Source: Isoetes taiwanensis (taxonomy: Eukaryota > Streptophyta > Lycopodiopsida > Isoetales > Isoetaceae). From it: a DNA stretch of 64,000 bases. Where the stretch lies: positions 188,001 through 252,000 of the forward strand of contig JAJEKV010000107.1 in assembly GCA_021234155.1 (NCBI GenBank), given 5' to 3'. The notes beneath the pieces are model-generated. The model did no database searches, was not told the DNA's origin, and saw nothing but the letters and a program-made list of their open reading frames with translations. The position numbers and the translations under genes were made by a program. Below are positions 1 to 9,117 of this stretch, in pieces (the first letter of the stretch is position 1; each line of letters begins with the position of its first letter).

Positions 1-142
1 AGAGAAGGCAACCTGGAGCATGAAGGCAAAGAAGGATTGCACTGGGAGGATTGGCGGATCAAGTGAGGATGCCAGATCTTGGAAACGGCATCAAATATTC
101 TTCTATCAGGTGGGGTTTGTTTTACGATCTACTTGAGATATC
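1..142 (+). mobile_element. Left piece of the 5' LTR, split by a nested insertion
   Basis: These bases match 15345-15486 of the 3' LTR almost base for base, starting about 197 bp inside the LTR. The match stops near 142 and resumes at about 12804, matching 15494 onward. The stretch is therefore the left half of a 5' LTR that a 12.66-kb block has interrupted, with about 10 bp of LTR lost at the junction. The LTR's true start lies left of the window. Confidence 0.85.
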
Positions 143-344
143 AATATGTAGCATAATAACAGGGGGTTACTTTTTGTTTTTTATACGCTTTTTCACATGG
201 TTTTTCTATGATTTCGTTGTTGTATTCATTGAGGTGTACTAAATAGTATTTCTAGAGTGCACCCTTTATGGGCCGTTAATTTTCGTTGGCTGAAACAATC
301 CGAGGGTTGTTGTCTTTCTCTGCATGTTTGTGCATGAACACTGC

Positions 345-516
345 GCATGTGTATGCATGTGCATGTGCACGTGCATGTGCACGTGTGTGCATGTGCATGT
401 GCATGTGCATGTGCATGTGCATGTGCACGTGTGTGCATGTACATGTGCATGTGTATTCTGCTTGTGCATGTGCATGTGCATGTGCATGCGCATGTGCATG
501 TGTACTTGCCCTCTAA
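345..516. repeat. TGCATG/CACGTG alternating microsatellite
   Basis: This is a near-perfect alternating purine-pyrimidine tract built of TGCATG and TGCACG hexamers. It produces false open frames rich in Cys, Met, His and Val on both strands. It can form Z-DNA or self-pairing structures, and it also contains many CATGCA and CACGTG words. Confidence 0.9.
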
Positions 517-1206
517 GATTCTTGTTGCCGGAGTGGATGTTTGCTGATGGAAGGTTATCACGAGATGGATTTTTTGCTCACATTTACAAAGGTATTTGTT
601 TTTTTAATGTTTCTTCAGTTAATATAATGGTATTTTTTACAAGATATTGGTTTTCTGATTCTACAATGCAATGCTGCAAAACCCGCCTTTGTTTCCTTCA
701 CTTTGTCTGTTCTAAGATTTGTTGCAGATTCTAAAAGAGTTTAGAGTTTTAGGCCCTCTGTTTGCTTCCAACTTCTTGGATATTCCTGGCCTGCTGGATT
801 ATTCATAGTAACCAGCCTTTAGCTTCAATCAACAAATGGATTCTTGTGCACACAACAGGCGGATTATTCCATGCCGCTTTCTGAGTCGTGCAGATCAGTC
901 AAACAGTGGCCATATGGAGCATCCAAATATGGATTGATAAACAATGGTTTCATTGTGAAAGAGAAATAGTCTGAGCTGAAGTAACACGTGGAATGCTAAC
1001 AGAGCAAGCTTGCTTCAAAACCTCTATCCTTGATCTCGCTTCACCGATCAAGTTACAGAAACCTACTCCACATCACCAAACTGGCCGATTCTCTTCACTT
1101 GTTAAACCAAAGCCAGGCAACCCGTGAGAAAGTGTCACTAAGTTCTTTATGAACCTCACCAATTGTTACTGCAGAGTAACGTTGATGTTGTTGTCTTTCA
1201 TGCAAT

Positions 1207-1364
1207 GGTTTGTGAATAAAACATTATTGTCAAGCATATCAATGTCTAAAGCTTTTATTTGATTCAATTTTATTTTGTTACTAAAGGTTTGTGAATAAAA
1301 CATTATTGTAGAGCATATCAGTGTCAAAAGCTTTTATTGATTCAATTTTATTTCACTAGTAAAA
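1207..1364. repeat. Two-copy tandem repeat, period 79 bp
   Basis: The sequence starting GGTTTGTGAATAAAACATTA at 1207 recurs at 1286 with small changes. Each unit carries an AATAAA word, so it may derive from a 3' untranslated region, but no attached gene is evident. Confidence 0.75.
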
Positions 1365-2642
1365 TTCTATTTTCTAAATTAATATCAATCTAACCAATTT
1401 CTTTCCTTTACGTTCATGCAGACTATAGAATCTCTCAATCCATCAATTCCACATGACATTTCTTCGATGCCTGAAGTCAACATGATGTTGATCCAACATT
1501 ACTGTACTAGAGAATCCAATAAATGAAAATCATTGATGTGTTGTTATTATGGTTGGTTGGTTGGTTGGGTTTACGTGCGCAAGTAAATAGGCTAACTGCC
1601 CTCTGCAGACTGTTTGATAGGCAAATCAACGAAGATGTATATCGTATCTTAAGTCGCTATCTATTTTGAGTGCTTCAAAATTGCTATAATACTCTTGCTG
1701 TCTTCAATGGCTTAATAAATTTTTAAATAATATGCTTTTAAAGCGTATGTAATTAAGTTACATTATGCTATAATATTATAGTTACTCAGGCTTCATATTT
1801 TTTTTTTTTTTTTTTTTATATACATATAAGATAGATGGAGCATTTTCCAGTTTAAAGCTCCTGGCTGGGCAGGGGCTTCATGTCTCTGAACTAATACCAG
1901 GGGCAAAATAACCATTCAAGATGTGCACTAGTGAGCCCAAATTGATGTTTTATCTACGTGTTATACTAGGGTACCACAATAATCGATTAAGGACTCTTGA
2001 TCTAGAATACACATAATAAATAGTTACTTCTTTATGGATAAAGCATAAGTCATATAGATACAACTAGGTAGCTGTATCTCCCTACTTCAGTATTTATGCA
2101 TAAACTGGCCTTATGATGAATACACATATAGTAACTTGTTGAGTACTTTTTCTAAAAATCCTAAATACCATTGGTGATCTAGTGTTTATTTTCACTCATG
2201 TTCTTGTAAACGTTTGCACACTTAAGCTAGGGTTCACTTCACATCCTAGCTTTATCTTCTAGCTGGAGACTAGACTGACCCCTTACACCTTGTACAATGG
2301 ATTATGAAAATTCTCACCTAACACGAGTTTGACAGTTCTAACTACTTAAAATTATATTAACATTTATTTCTACCTTTGTAATATATGGTTAACCTAAAAA
2401 TGAAATTTCCCACGCTCGATTACCCTGATGTTTGACGAAAAAATCCTACCCTATAAGCAAGCTGACTGTCCGGATTATCGGCCTGGCAAGGCGATGGCGA
2501 TTTTCCTCACGAATTGGTGCAGTAGAGCAGGGCATACTATCATTCTTATGCTGATCCGGTAAGATCCTCCACACCCTAATTTAGGGTTCGGATTGATAAC
2601 CTAGGTTTTTCAAATTGGCTCAAATGTGGAGCGTAGATTCAG

Positions 2643-2849
2643 ACCAAAACCCCCACTTCTAGTTCAGACGAGGAGACGCTGAGGGAGGAGTTCTTACAGG
2701 CGAAATTTCTTGCTTGTCTATCAGACTCTGATTTTGCTGAATACAATAAAGCAATGGCTGATCATAAGGAATATAAGGGGCAGAAGAGAAATTCGTTTGG
2801 AGCTAGGGCCCTTAGCGGTAATAAAAAGCATAGTGGTGAATCCAAAGAA
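2643..2849 (+). CDS. Possible first exon of the Penelope-like element (left copy)
   Basis: After a splice-acceptor-like GATTCAG, an open frame of about 69 codons runs through DEETLREEF and MADHKEYKGQKRNSFG to GESKE. It would join in phase 0 to the next open frame, which follows CACTACAG at 5086. In this copy the donor is damaged (AAAGAAGATACAC), whereas the right-hand copy keeps AAAGAG|GTATAC. The peptide is charged and matches nothing I recognise. The exon model rests only on splice-like signals and on conservation of the frame between the two repeat copies. Confidence 0.35.
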
Positions 2850-4922
2850 GATACACAATAATATTCGCGGATAATGACTATCTTTGTTGAGCTATCCATC
2901 CCCCAAAACACAACAAGAAGATGAGATTTCTTCTGATCAAGAAGAATGTCAGGTATTTTCTTTAAGTTTTAACCTTAAATCAGGATTTGGTTGCTGAAAA
3001 AAGTCTGATTCATTAGATCCACTTGAGATAATCGATTAAGGACCTGAGATACTATGCCATAGTACAGGTTTTAATATTTAAGCTTTGGCCATTACTGAAT
3101 TTCGAAATAGTTTCCTTTGTAATACTACTTTAAATACTAGTCTCTTTTTCTACCTTGTCTTTCAAGCATGCAGGGCAAAAGGATACAATGGCTGAACGGT
3201 GATAAACCGAGAAGTCTCATTGTACCTTTTGGCCCTTCATGCATTACCATTATTATGCTAATGTCATGTTGTTTGGCTGCAGGTACCGAGCTTCTCCTGC
3301 CATTGTATTTTCTTTGTTTCTGTTTTGCTTGAAGATAATGGTGTTCTGGAGACTGGACTGGATTGCATACTTAGCTTAAAAGGAAAAAAAATGATGGAGA
3401 CAACAGCTATAACTATGGTTTTTCTATCTCAAAACTTCTGAATCTCAGGTGGTTAACTTTACTGTTTTTTAATGATTAGACGGTTCAGTGCATAGCTGGT
3501 AAATATGCAATATTTTGCTGGTGCTATAGGCTGATAGCACCCCTTGAAAGTTACAAGGCCTTTTATATATTCTGGTTTATGACCAACTGATACATATTTG
3601 CTGCTCTGGTTTTTTCTACCATGCAAGATGTAATGCTTATTAAGGTTTTTGAAACATTGTAGCCTGCTTCTTCGTTTAATAGACCACGGAATTCTAAAGA
3701 TTGCAAAGTGCTTCTTTCTTTAAAAGCTTGTTGGTTAAGAGATATCTTAGGTTGAGCATAAAAGAGCATTGGGTTGAAACAGTCCACCTATAGCTTCCCC
3801 TGTTGGTTTTGTTACATATGAACTTTAAGTTTGCCAAAAGTTAGTATCTTTAAAATACTACAGTAATAATCATAGCTGATAGCGTAGCTTATGATTCTAG
3901 CTAAAACTACTCCATACACTTTGTTTTGGTTGCTGCAACACAGCATATGTGCTATAATATGAAGTCTGATAGTCATGATCATTTTCCTGGAGGGTTTTGC
4001 TATTTAATCGTGTTTCTTTAAAGGGTCAAATGCTCATAGTAATCCAAGCACATCATTGGCAGTTATGTACCTACATATCATACCATGATAAGTGTCTAAC
4101 AAATGAAATATACAACCAGATTCAGTAATTAAGTCTGTTTATAAGGATGGCATGGTCTATTAGGAATATCTTTTAAACCTTGGCTGGATAGCATCTCTAC
4201 ACTACTTAATGCATAGTCTGCATAAATAAGCATTGGACTGAAACTGTCCACATATTTATTCCCCTCCTGTTTTTGTTACATATAGTCTTTATGATTGCTA
4301 AAGGTTATATTCTCCAGAGTACTACAGTAATAATGGTAACAGCAGGTGTAACGTATGTTGCAGGTTAATACTACTCCTTACACACGATTTTGACTACTGC
4401 AACACAATATCTGTGTTATAATTTTCAGTCTTGTAGTCATGTGTTTTGTCCAGGAAGACGTTGCCGTTTAATCGAGTGCCCTTCATAAATGTTAAAAGCG
4501 TATAGTAGACCTACACATCATTGGCATTTAGGTTCCTACCATGTTTTATGGCTAACAATTGAAATAAACATTTTGAATCACTATTAGTGTCTGAATATAA
4601 AGATTGCATTTTCTTTTAAGAATAGCTCTTAAATCCTTGCCGAAAGGCCTTTCTACACTATTTAATATAGTGGTTCAATGGCTCCAGATAGGATCACTTG
4701 GCCTTTAGACTCCAAGATCTATTTAATGTAAATGATTCAATGGTTTCTGATAAGATCATTTGGCCTCTAGGCTTTAAGTTTTTTAGATTACAAGGGTTTC
4801 TGTAAAAATAGTAATATGTTTTGGAAAAGACTGAAAAGACTTATAGATCACAGGCACCAGATTTGAATGTACTTTCAAATGATTGGATTGATAATACGGT
4901 GGAAGGATTGACTGAAGCCGAT

Positions 4923-4969
4923 GCTTGACCTAGGATTCTAGGTTAAGCCGGGTTTTTTTTAGATACTTC
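4923..4969 (+). other. Terminal hairpin plus T-tract of the left repeat
   Basis: GCTTGACCTAG pairs with CTAGGTTAAGC around a four-base loop, and is followed by CGGG and a T run. The same structure ends the right repeat (12204-12247). It marks the repeat boundary precisely and resembles a 3'-end recognition structure for reverse transcription. Confidence 0.7.
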
Positions 4970-5086
4970 AATTCTCTGGTTTAACCAGAGTTGCCTGTAT
5001 CTATTTAGTTTCTGTCTTTCTTTCCTATATTATGCAAACTATTTCTACTCACAATGCTACACACTCATATGTGCTGAACACTACAG

Positions 5087-6619
5087 GAAATGTTTGATGA
5101 AGAACAGTTCATTGTTGTACCTCCCACATGGAACAAAGAATTATCGGATTTAGGATATGCTATGAGCAAGATGGAATGTCCAAATAATGCTGTTCAGACT
5201 CTTTTATGCTGCATCAAAGATAACCGTGTGCACGAATACATACATGAGAAAGAGGCTTTGAGAAAAGAGGGAGACTTCTCTGCCATCACACACCTTGGCT
5301 GTAGCGAATGGATTTACCTAATTCCTGTCATAAACAAGGCCAAAGACGAGGAATATTTGGCTATTATTGATGAGGTATATAAATCTCTGCCCAACAAAAT
5401 CTATACTTGGACTATTGAGGAGGATACTTGCAAGACAATGTTCAGCAAAGGACTGTTGGCAATCAAGGCAGCCAATAAAATTCTGGATGATGGTGAAGAA
5501 GTAGACCCACTTCTATTAGCACAAGAAGAAGGTACGGACGATCCTTTTGGAGCTTCTCTTCTGTCAGAAAGTGATAAAAAGGCATTGCAAAAGGATAGCA
5601 CTGGACTGGACCCTAACAATGATGAATTCAACTTTACACTTGAAAATTGTCTTCTCTTTCCTATTATACCAGAAAGACAAGTTGAACATCAAGCACTATT
5701 ATATAACCAGGGCATCTGGAGGTCAAAAAATTTTGGGGCACTAGCACCTATCAGTAGGGAGGCCTGGATTATTCTCGGAGGCATTACACCAGCCCAAATT
5801 GAAGCTACCAAGGTGGCTGCTGAAAAGATGGACAAATTTGTCAAAAAAGACAGAATTAAATTGATAATTGACTGTAGATATTTTGATAAGACATGTAATA
5901 GGGAACCATATATATACATCAGTCAAAAAGGACACCAGGCTTACCCCACTGAAACGAGGGATGATTTCTATGTGAAAAAAATGTGGAGGACCTTATGCCC
6001 TTACCTGAAGTGCGGTTGTGAAAACCGCGGAAAAAACTTCAAAGACAAAAAGCAGAAATGTAGAGACAACATGACATGGTTTGACCATGCTATCTGGTAC
6101 ATGTTTAACAACCTCGATGATCTTTTTCCAAATATGTCTGCTGCTGCTCAGATGTTCTCGTTTACTAGCCTTCTCAAGAGTACTTTCAAAAAGAGCATTC
6201 TGGCATACTTGTCATACTTGGAAATGAGGAATGTCTTTATCTCTATGGCAATGGATTTGGCGGCTGACCCATGGGCAGACTTTAAGCTCAACAGGTCTAA
6301 ATGCAAGATGGTCGAGATCAGTGAGAAAACTATTAAACCAATCAGTTTTCTAAAAAATTCAAGGATCCCTGCCCCATCTTTTCGTGGCAAAAAACAGTAC
6401 AAGCAGGCCCGCACAAGTATCTCAAGTTGTTCCAACACTAAGGCTAGTTACCCGCCAAGAATAACCATAGCTCCAAACAGCAGTACTAAGAAAGAGACCG
6501 ACGTGGATTCAACTGAATTTTTGGGATCCTGTAAAAATGCTGAAACATCAGTCAACAAAGCTGCACCACCAGTTGGAGATCGTACTGCTGGTACACACGG
6601 ACAGAAACTCAAATATTGA
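5087..6619 (+). CDS. ORF upstream of the Penelope-like reverse transcriptase, 509 aa from its first Met
   Basis: This is a long intact frame between the 3.1-kb repeats and on the same strand as the reverse transcriptase. It begins MFDEEQFIVVPPTWNKEL just after an acceptor-like CACTACAG and ends RTAGTHGQKLKY. Roughly residues 1-125 look like a compact helical domain, and 130-175 are acidic. Residues 270-330 are Cys-rich (CRYFDKTCNREP, then CPYLKCGCENRGK and a further Cys), which might bind zinc. The last 90 residues are basic and Ser/Thr-rich. I see no GIY-YIG endonuclease motif and do not recognise the family. By position it is the N-terminal part or an accessory ORF of the element. It could be spliced to the reverse transcriptase through the next gap, but its own stop codon argues against a simple in-frame fusion. 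Confidence 0.7.
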   Translation, partial: EMFDEEQFIVVPPTWNKELSDLGYAMSKMECPNNAVQTLLCCIKDNRVHEYIHEKEALRKEGDFSAITHLGCSEWIYLIPVINKAKDEEYLAIIDEVYKSLPNKIYTWTIEEDTCKTMFSKGLLAIKAANKILDDGEEVDPLLLAQEEGTDDPFGASLLSESDKKALQKDSTGLDPNNDEFNFTLENCLLFPIIPERQVEHQALLYNQGIWRSKNFGALAPISREAWIILGGITPAQIEATKVAAEKMDKFVKKDRIKLIIDCRYFDKTCNREPYIYISQKGHQAYPTETRDDFYVKKMWRTLCPYLKCGCENRGKNFKDKKQKCRDNMTWFDHAIWYMFNNLDDLFPNMSAAAQMFSFTSLLKSTFKKSILAYLSYLEMRNVFISMAMDLAADPWADFKLNRSKCKMVEISEKTIKPISFLKNSRIPAPSFRGKKQYKQARTSISSCSNTKASYPPRITIAPNSSTKKETDVDSTEFLGSCKNAETSVNKAAPPVGDRTAGTHGQKLKY

Positions 6620-7190
6620 GGTATTTACTATTGTGATTGATTATGCACTTTAATTCTTTAAATCTTTAAAATATGCACCTATGCAATCATTAGTTCTGTG
6701 TTACACTAGTAATCATATGTCAAAAATAGATTTTTGACTTTACACAATTTCCCCCTCTGCCACTTGGCTTAATCAAATACATAATGACTATGTCATCCGG
6801 TATCCATATCTAGGCTACTCCTAGCTGGGAGTTTTATATTGGTTTGTTTTAAGAATGATTTCCCTGGTGATTATTCCAGATTCATAGAACGGTTAGAAAA
6901 GACTGTTTAGGAAGAGCACATCTTGCTATGGTGGGAGCCAAAGACAAAAAGAAGATTATCCATAGCATTTTCTTGTCCAAAGTTTTAGATAAGATTTGTT
7001 TACCCAAAATCTTCCTTAAAATCCTTCTGAGATACCCTCGGTGAAGTTGGTAATCATATAATGGAAAACACTATGTTCGGGTTGGAGGTACCACAGAGAA
7101 CTTGAGAGATATTTGCTATAAACCGTTTCCCATTTTTTGCTCTTGTGAGAAATCGCCGCTTGTCCTTGCAAAAATCCTACTCTTTCAGAA
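6620..7190 (+). other. Gap between the two Penelope-like ORFs, possible intron
   Basis: No open frame of note. GAG|GTATTTAC lies right at the end of the upstream ORF, and a pyrimidine-rich acceptor CTACTCTTTCAG lies at about 7190. An intron is therefore plausible, but the stop codon at 6617-6619 precedes that donor. Confidence 0.35.
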
Positions 7191-9034
7191 TTCATTAACG
7201 TTGGTATGGGACATGTTTGCTGCTTGAGACCTGGGGTAATACATAATAATAAAAGCTCGGGAGGGCTTTTTCAAGAAAGGGTTAAACCATATTCCCAACA
7301 AGATGCTGGATATGGAAGATTTTAAGAAAGAAGTGGAAAGTACGTGTACTAGTCTATTTTCTGCCCACCAGTATGCATTCCCATACATCAAGGAAGACAC
7401 CATAACCTGTATCAGAGACAAGCTCATTGGCACTGCCAGCTCCTCTATCAAAATGGCTTGCAAAGAAGACTGTTCTAGGAGCTTTGCACTGAATGATCCA
7501 CTAGTTATCTGCAATCTAGAATGGTTGATCAAGAATTTTTATATTTCTGGCGTTGATAAGGCCAGTAATAACCCTGCATTTATCTGCCCACAGTTCATTA
7601 GGGACCTTGCTATTAAAAGACTAAGTAGCAAAGACTTTCTCCTCATTGATAAATGTCCTGAGGCAGTTAAAGAAATGATCAAAAGTGATATTCTACAGTT
7701 AACCAACATCAATGCTTTTGAACATGAGAGGCTCCCGTATTTACTGGGTATTTATAAGGCACATAAAAATGACTTTCGCTGGATCACAAATGCTCATGGG
7801 ACGCTATATACAGAAGTATCACAAATCATTACAAGTGTTCTCAATAATATTCTGGAAGAATGGCCAGAAATTTCTAAATGGACATGTGCTGGAGTATGCA
7901 CCATAATCCCTGGTAAAGTGTCCCCTAACTGGATAGTGGCTTCTATATACGATGTACTTCTCAATCTCCCTGATAAGGTTCATGAAGTCTTCGTAGCGGA
8001 CATAACCAAATGCTACGAGAATATTCCTTTACATGGTGATAATGGAATATGCCGGATTATGGAACTGATTTTCGAGACTGCCTGGCAGTATAAGAAAGGA
8101 GTCAATAAGCACTATGATCTTTGGGTAAAAAACTCCAGATAACCAATATGTTAGTAAATGGTTCAAGCATGTTCCACAAGGCAAGTGCTGGAGCAAAGTG
8201 GACCAGCATAACTTCTCAAATACTAACACGTGGCTCCTCAAAAACTGCTATATCAACATGGGAGTTGGCATTTGGAAACAAATTTGCGGAATACCTATGG
8301 GATTTTCTTGTAGCCCATGCTGGTGTAATTTGTACCTGGCTTGGTTCGAAATGAACTTCATAAAGAATCTTGCAAAACAGGGGTTATACAAAGAAATAGA
8401 ATCTTTCAAGTTTACTTTTAGGTACATGGATGATCTATTAGCTGTCAACTGCCCGAGTATCAGAAATTTCCTGAAAAACTCATATATAGATGGTATCAAA
8501 CAGATCCAAATCTATGACATGGATACCCTAGGGATCAAAGAGGAAACAATGTTTAAAAGTATTTATGGGCAAGACAAGCACTTTGGTTTCATGGCCAACT
8601 TCCTCAACATGACCATAGAAGTTATCAGCAGAGAACTCGGCATTTATAGAACCTGCAAATTCGACAAAAGGGATAATCTACCATTTACTGCACTTAAATA
8701 TGTTCATGCTGATAGCTGCCGACCATACCATCAGGCATGTAATGTGATTCTATCACAGATAATGCCTTTCTTGTATATCAACTCATGCCAAGCTTCTGCA
8801 ACAGAAGACATAATTGCCTTACTCAATTGCTTCATCAAAAATGGCTTCGAACGTAATGGACTCAAAAGGAGAGTTATGATGTATATCCACAACAATGAAT
8901 TCCCTGGCCTCAAATTTGACAAGGAGATGCTACTACTGAGAACATTAAAAGCGGACATTAGAGGTATTTCTCTTTGTAAGGCAGATCTTTTAACATCAAG
9001 GTTTCTTATAGGGTTTTGGCATGACCTCTACTGA
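7191..9034 (+). pseudogene. Penelope-like reverse transcriptase, frameshifted
   Basis: RNA-dependent DNA polymerase of the Penelope class. The order of motifs is clear: FFKKGLNHIPNK just before the Met at 7303; LGIYKAHKNDFRWITNAHG; motif A VADITKCYENIPL (first catalytic Asp); motif B GIPMGFSCSPCWCNLYL; motif C FRYMDDLLAVN; then the KFDKRDNLPF...LSQIMPF region seen C-terminal to the polymerase in this class. The frame changes once, in an A-run at 8127-8132 (between NKHYDLWVK and TPDNQYVSKWF), and probably again in a T-run near 7266-7271 ahead of KKGLNHIPN. The catalytic residues are intact. No GIY-YIG endonuclease is visible before or after. The stop codon at 9032-9034 lies inside a strong stem-loop. 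Frameshifts in homopolymers could be sequencing errors or true decay. Confidence 0.85.
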
Positions 9035-9117
9035 GTAGTAGGGGTCTGCCATCCCTACTACTAAAATCACTAAAACTGAGGTCAAAGCCACCCTACGGGT
9101 GGTGGTAGGTTTTTTTT
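9022..9117 (+). other. 3' stem-loops and T-tract after the reverse transcriptase
   Basis: TGACCTC (9022-9028) pairs with GAGGTCA (9078-9084) and encloses a nine-base-pair stem of GTAGTAGGG (9035-9043) with CCCTACTAC (9053-9061). A second hairpin, CCACCC-TAC-GGGTGG, follows at 9088-9102, then GGTAGG and a T run that joins the right-hand repeat. The outer stem overlaps the stop codon. It probably marks the 3' end of the transcribed unit. Confidence 0.7.

Larger units (their letters stand above)
143..1798. other. AT-rich nested DNA, no supported gene
   Basis: Bases 143-270 are a diverged match to the reverse complement of about 37870-37997, so this begins with a dispersed repeat. A CATG-type microsatellite, a two-copy 79-bp repeat and a TGGT run (about 1551-1570) follow. 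Short open stretches around 521-591 and 857-970 could be exon debris, but their splice phases do not give a long joint frame. I see no convincing gene. Confidence 0.5.
1799..4969 (+). repeat. Left 3.1-kb direct repeat of a Penelope-like element
   Basis: From just after a T-tract at 1799-1818 to a T-tract at about 4962-4969, this segment repeats at 9110-12247. The two copies flank the reverse transcriptase region. The first kilobase is nearly identical between copies; about 2860-3560 is much more indel-rich; the rest is again close. Both copies end in an 11-bp hairpin followed by CGGG and T(n). Long direct repeats around a Penelope reverse transcriptase are typical of the partial tandem organisation ('pLTR') of this class. 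The segment also carries a possible first coding exon (2643-2849). Confidence 0.85.

Noticed and set aside
226-734. Open frames on both strands rich in Cys, Met, His and Thr
   Set aside because: They are translations of the CATG microsatellite and have no independent support.
521-970. Possible two-exon gene end (GRLSRDGFFAHIYK and SVKQWPYGASKYGL)
   Set aside because: The splice phases do not join into one long frame and no family is recognisable.
9022-9084. Hammerhead ribozyme in the 3' stem-loop, as reported for some Penelope elements
   Set aside because: CTGA precedes the inner stem, but the conserved G8-A9 and the GAAA strand are not there (TA and TAAAA instead), so the core is not formed.
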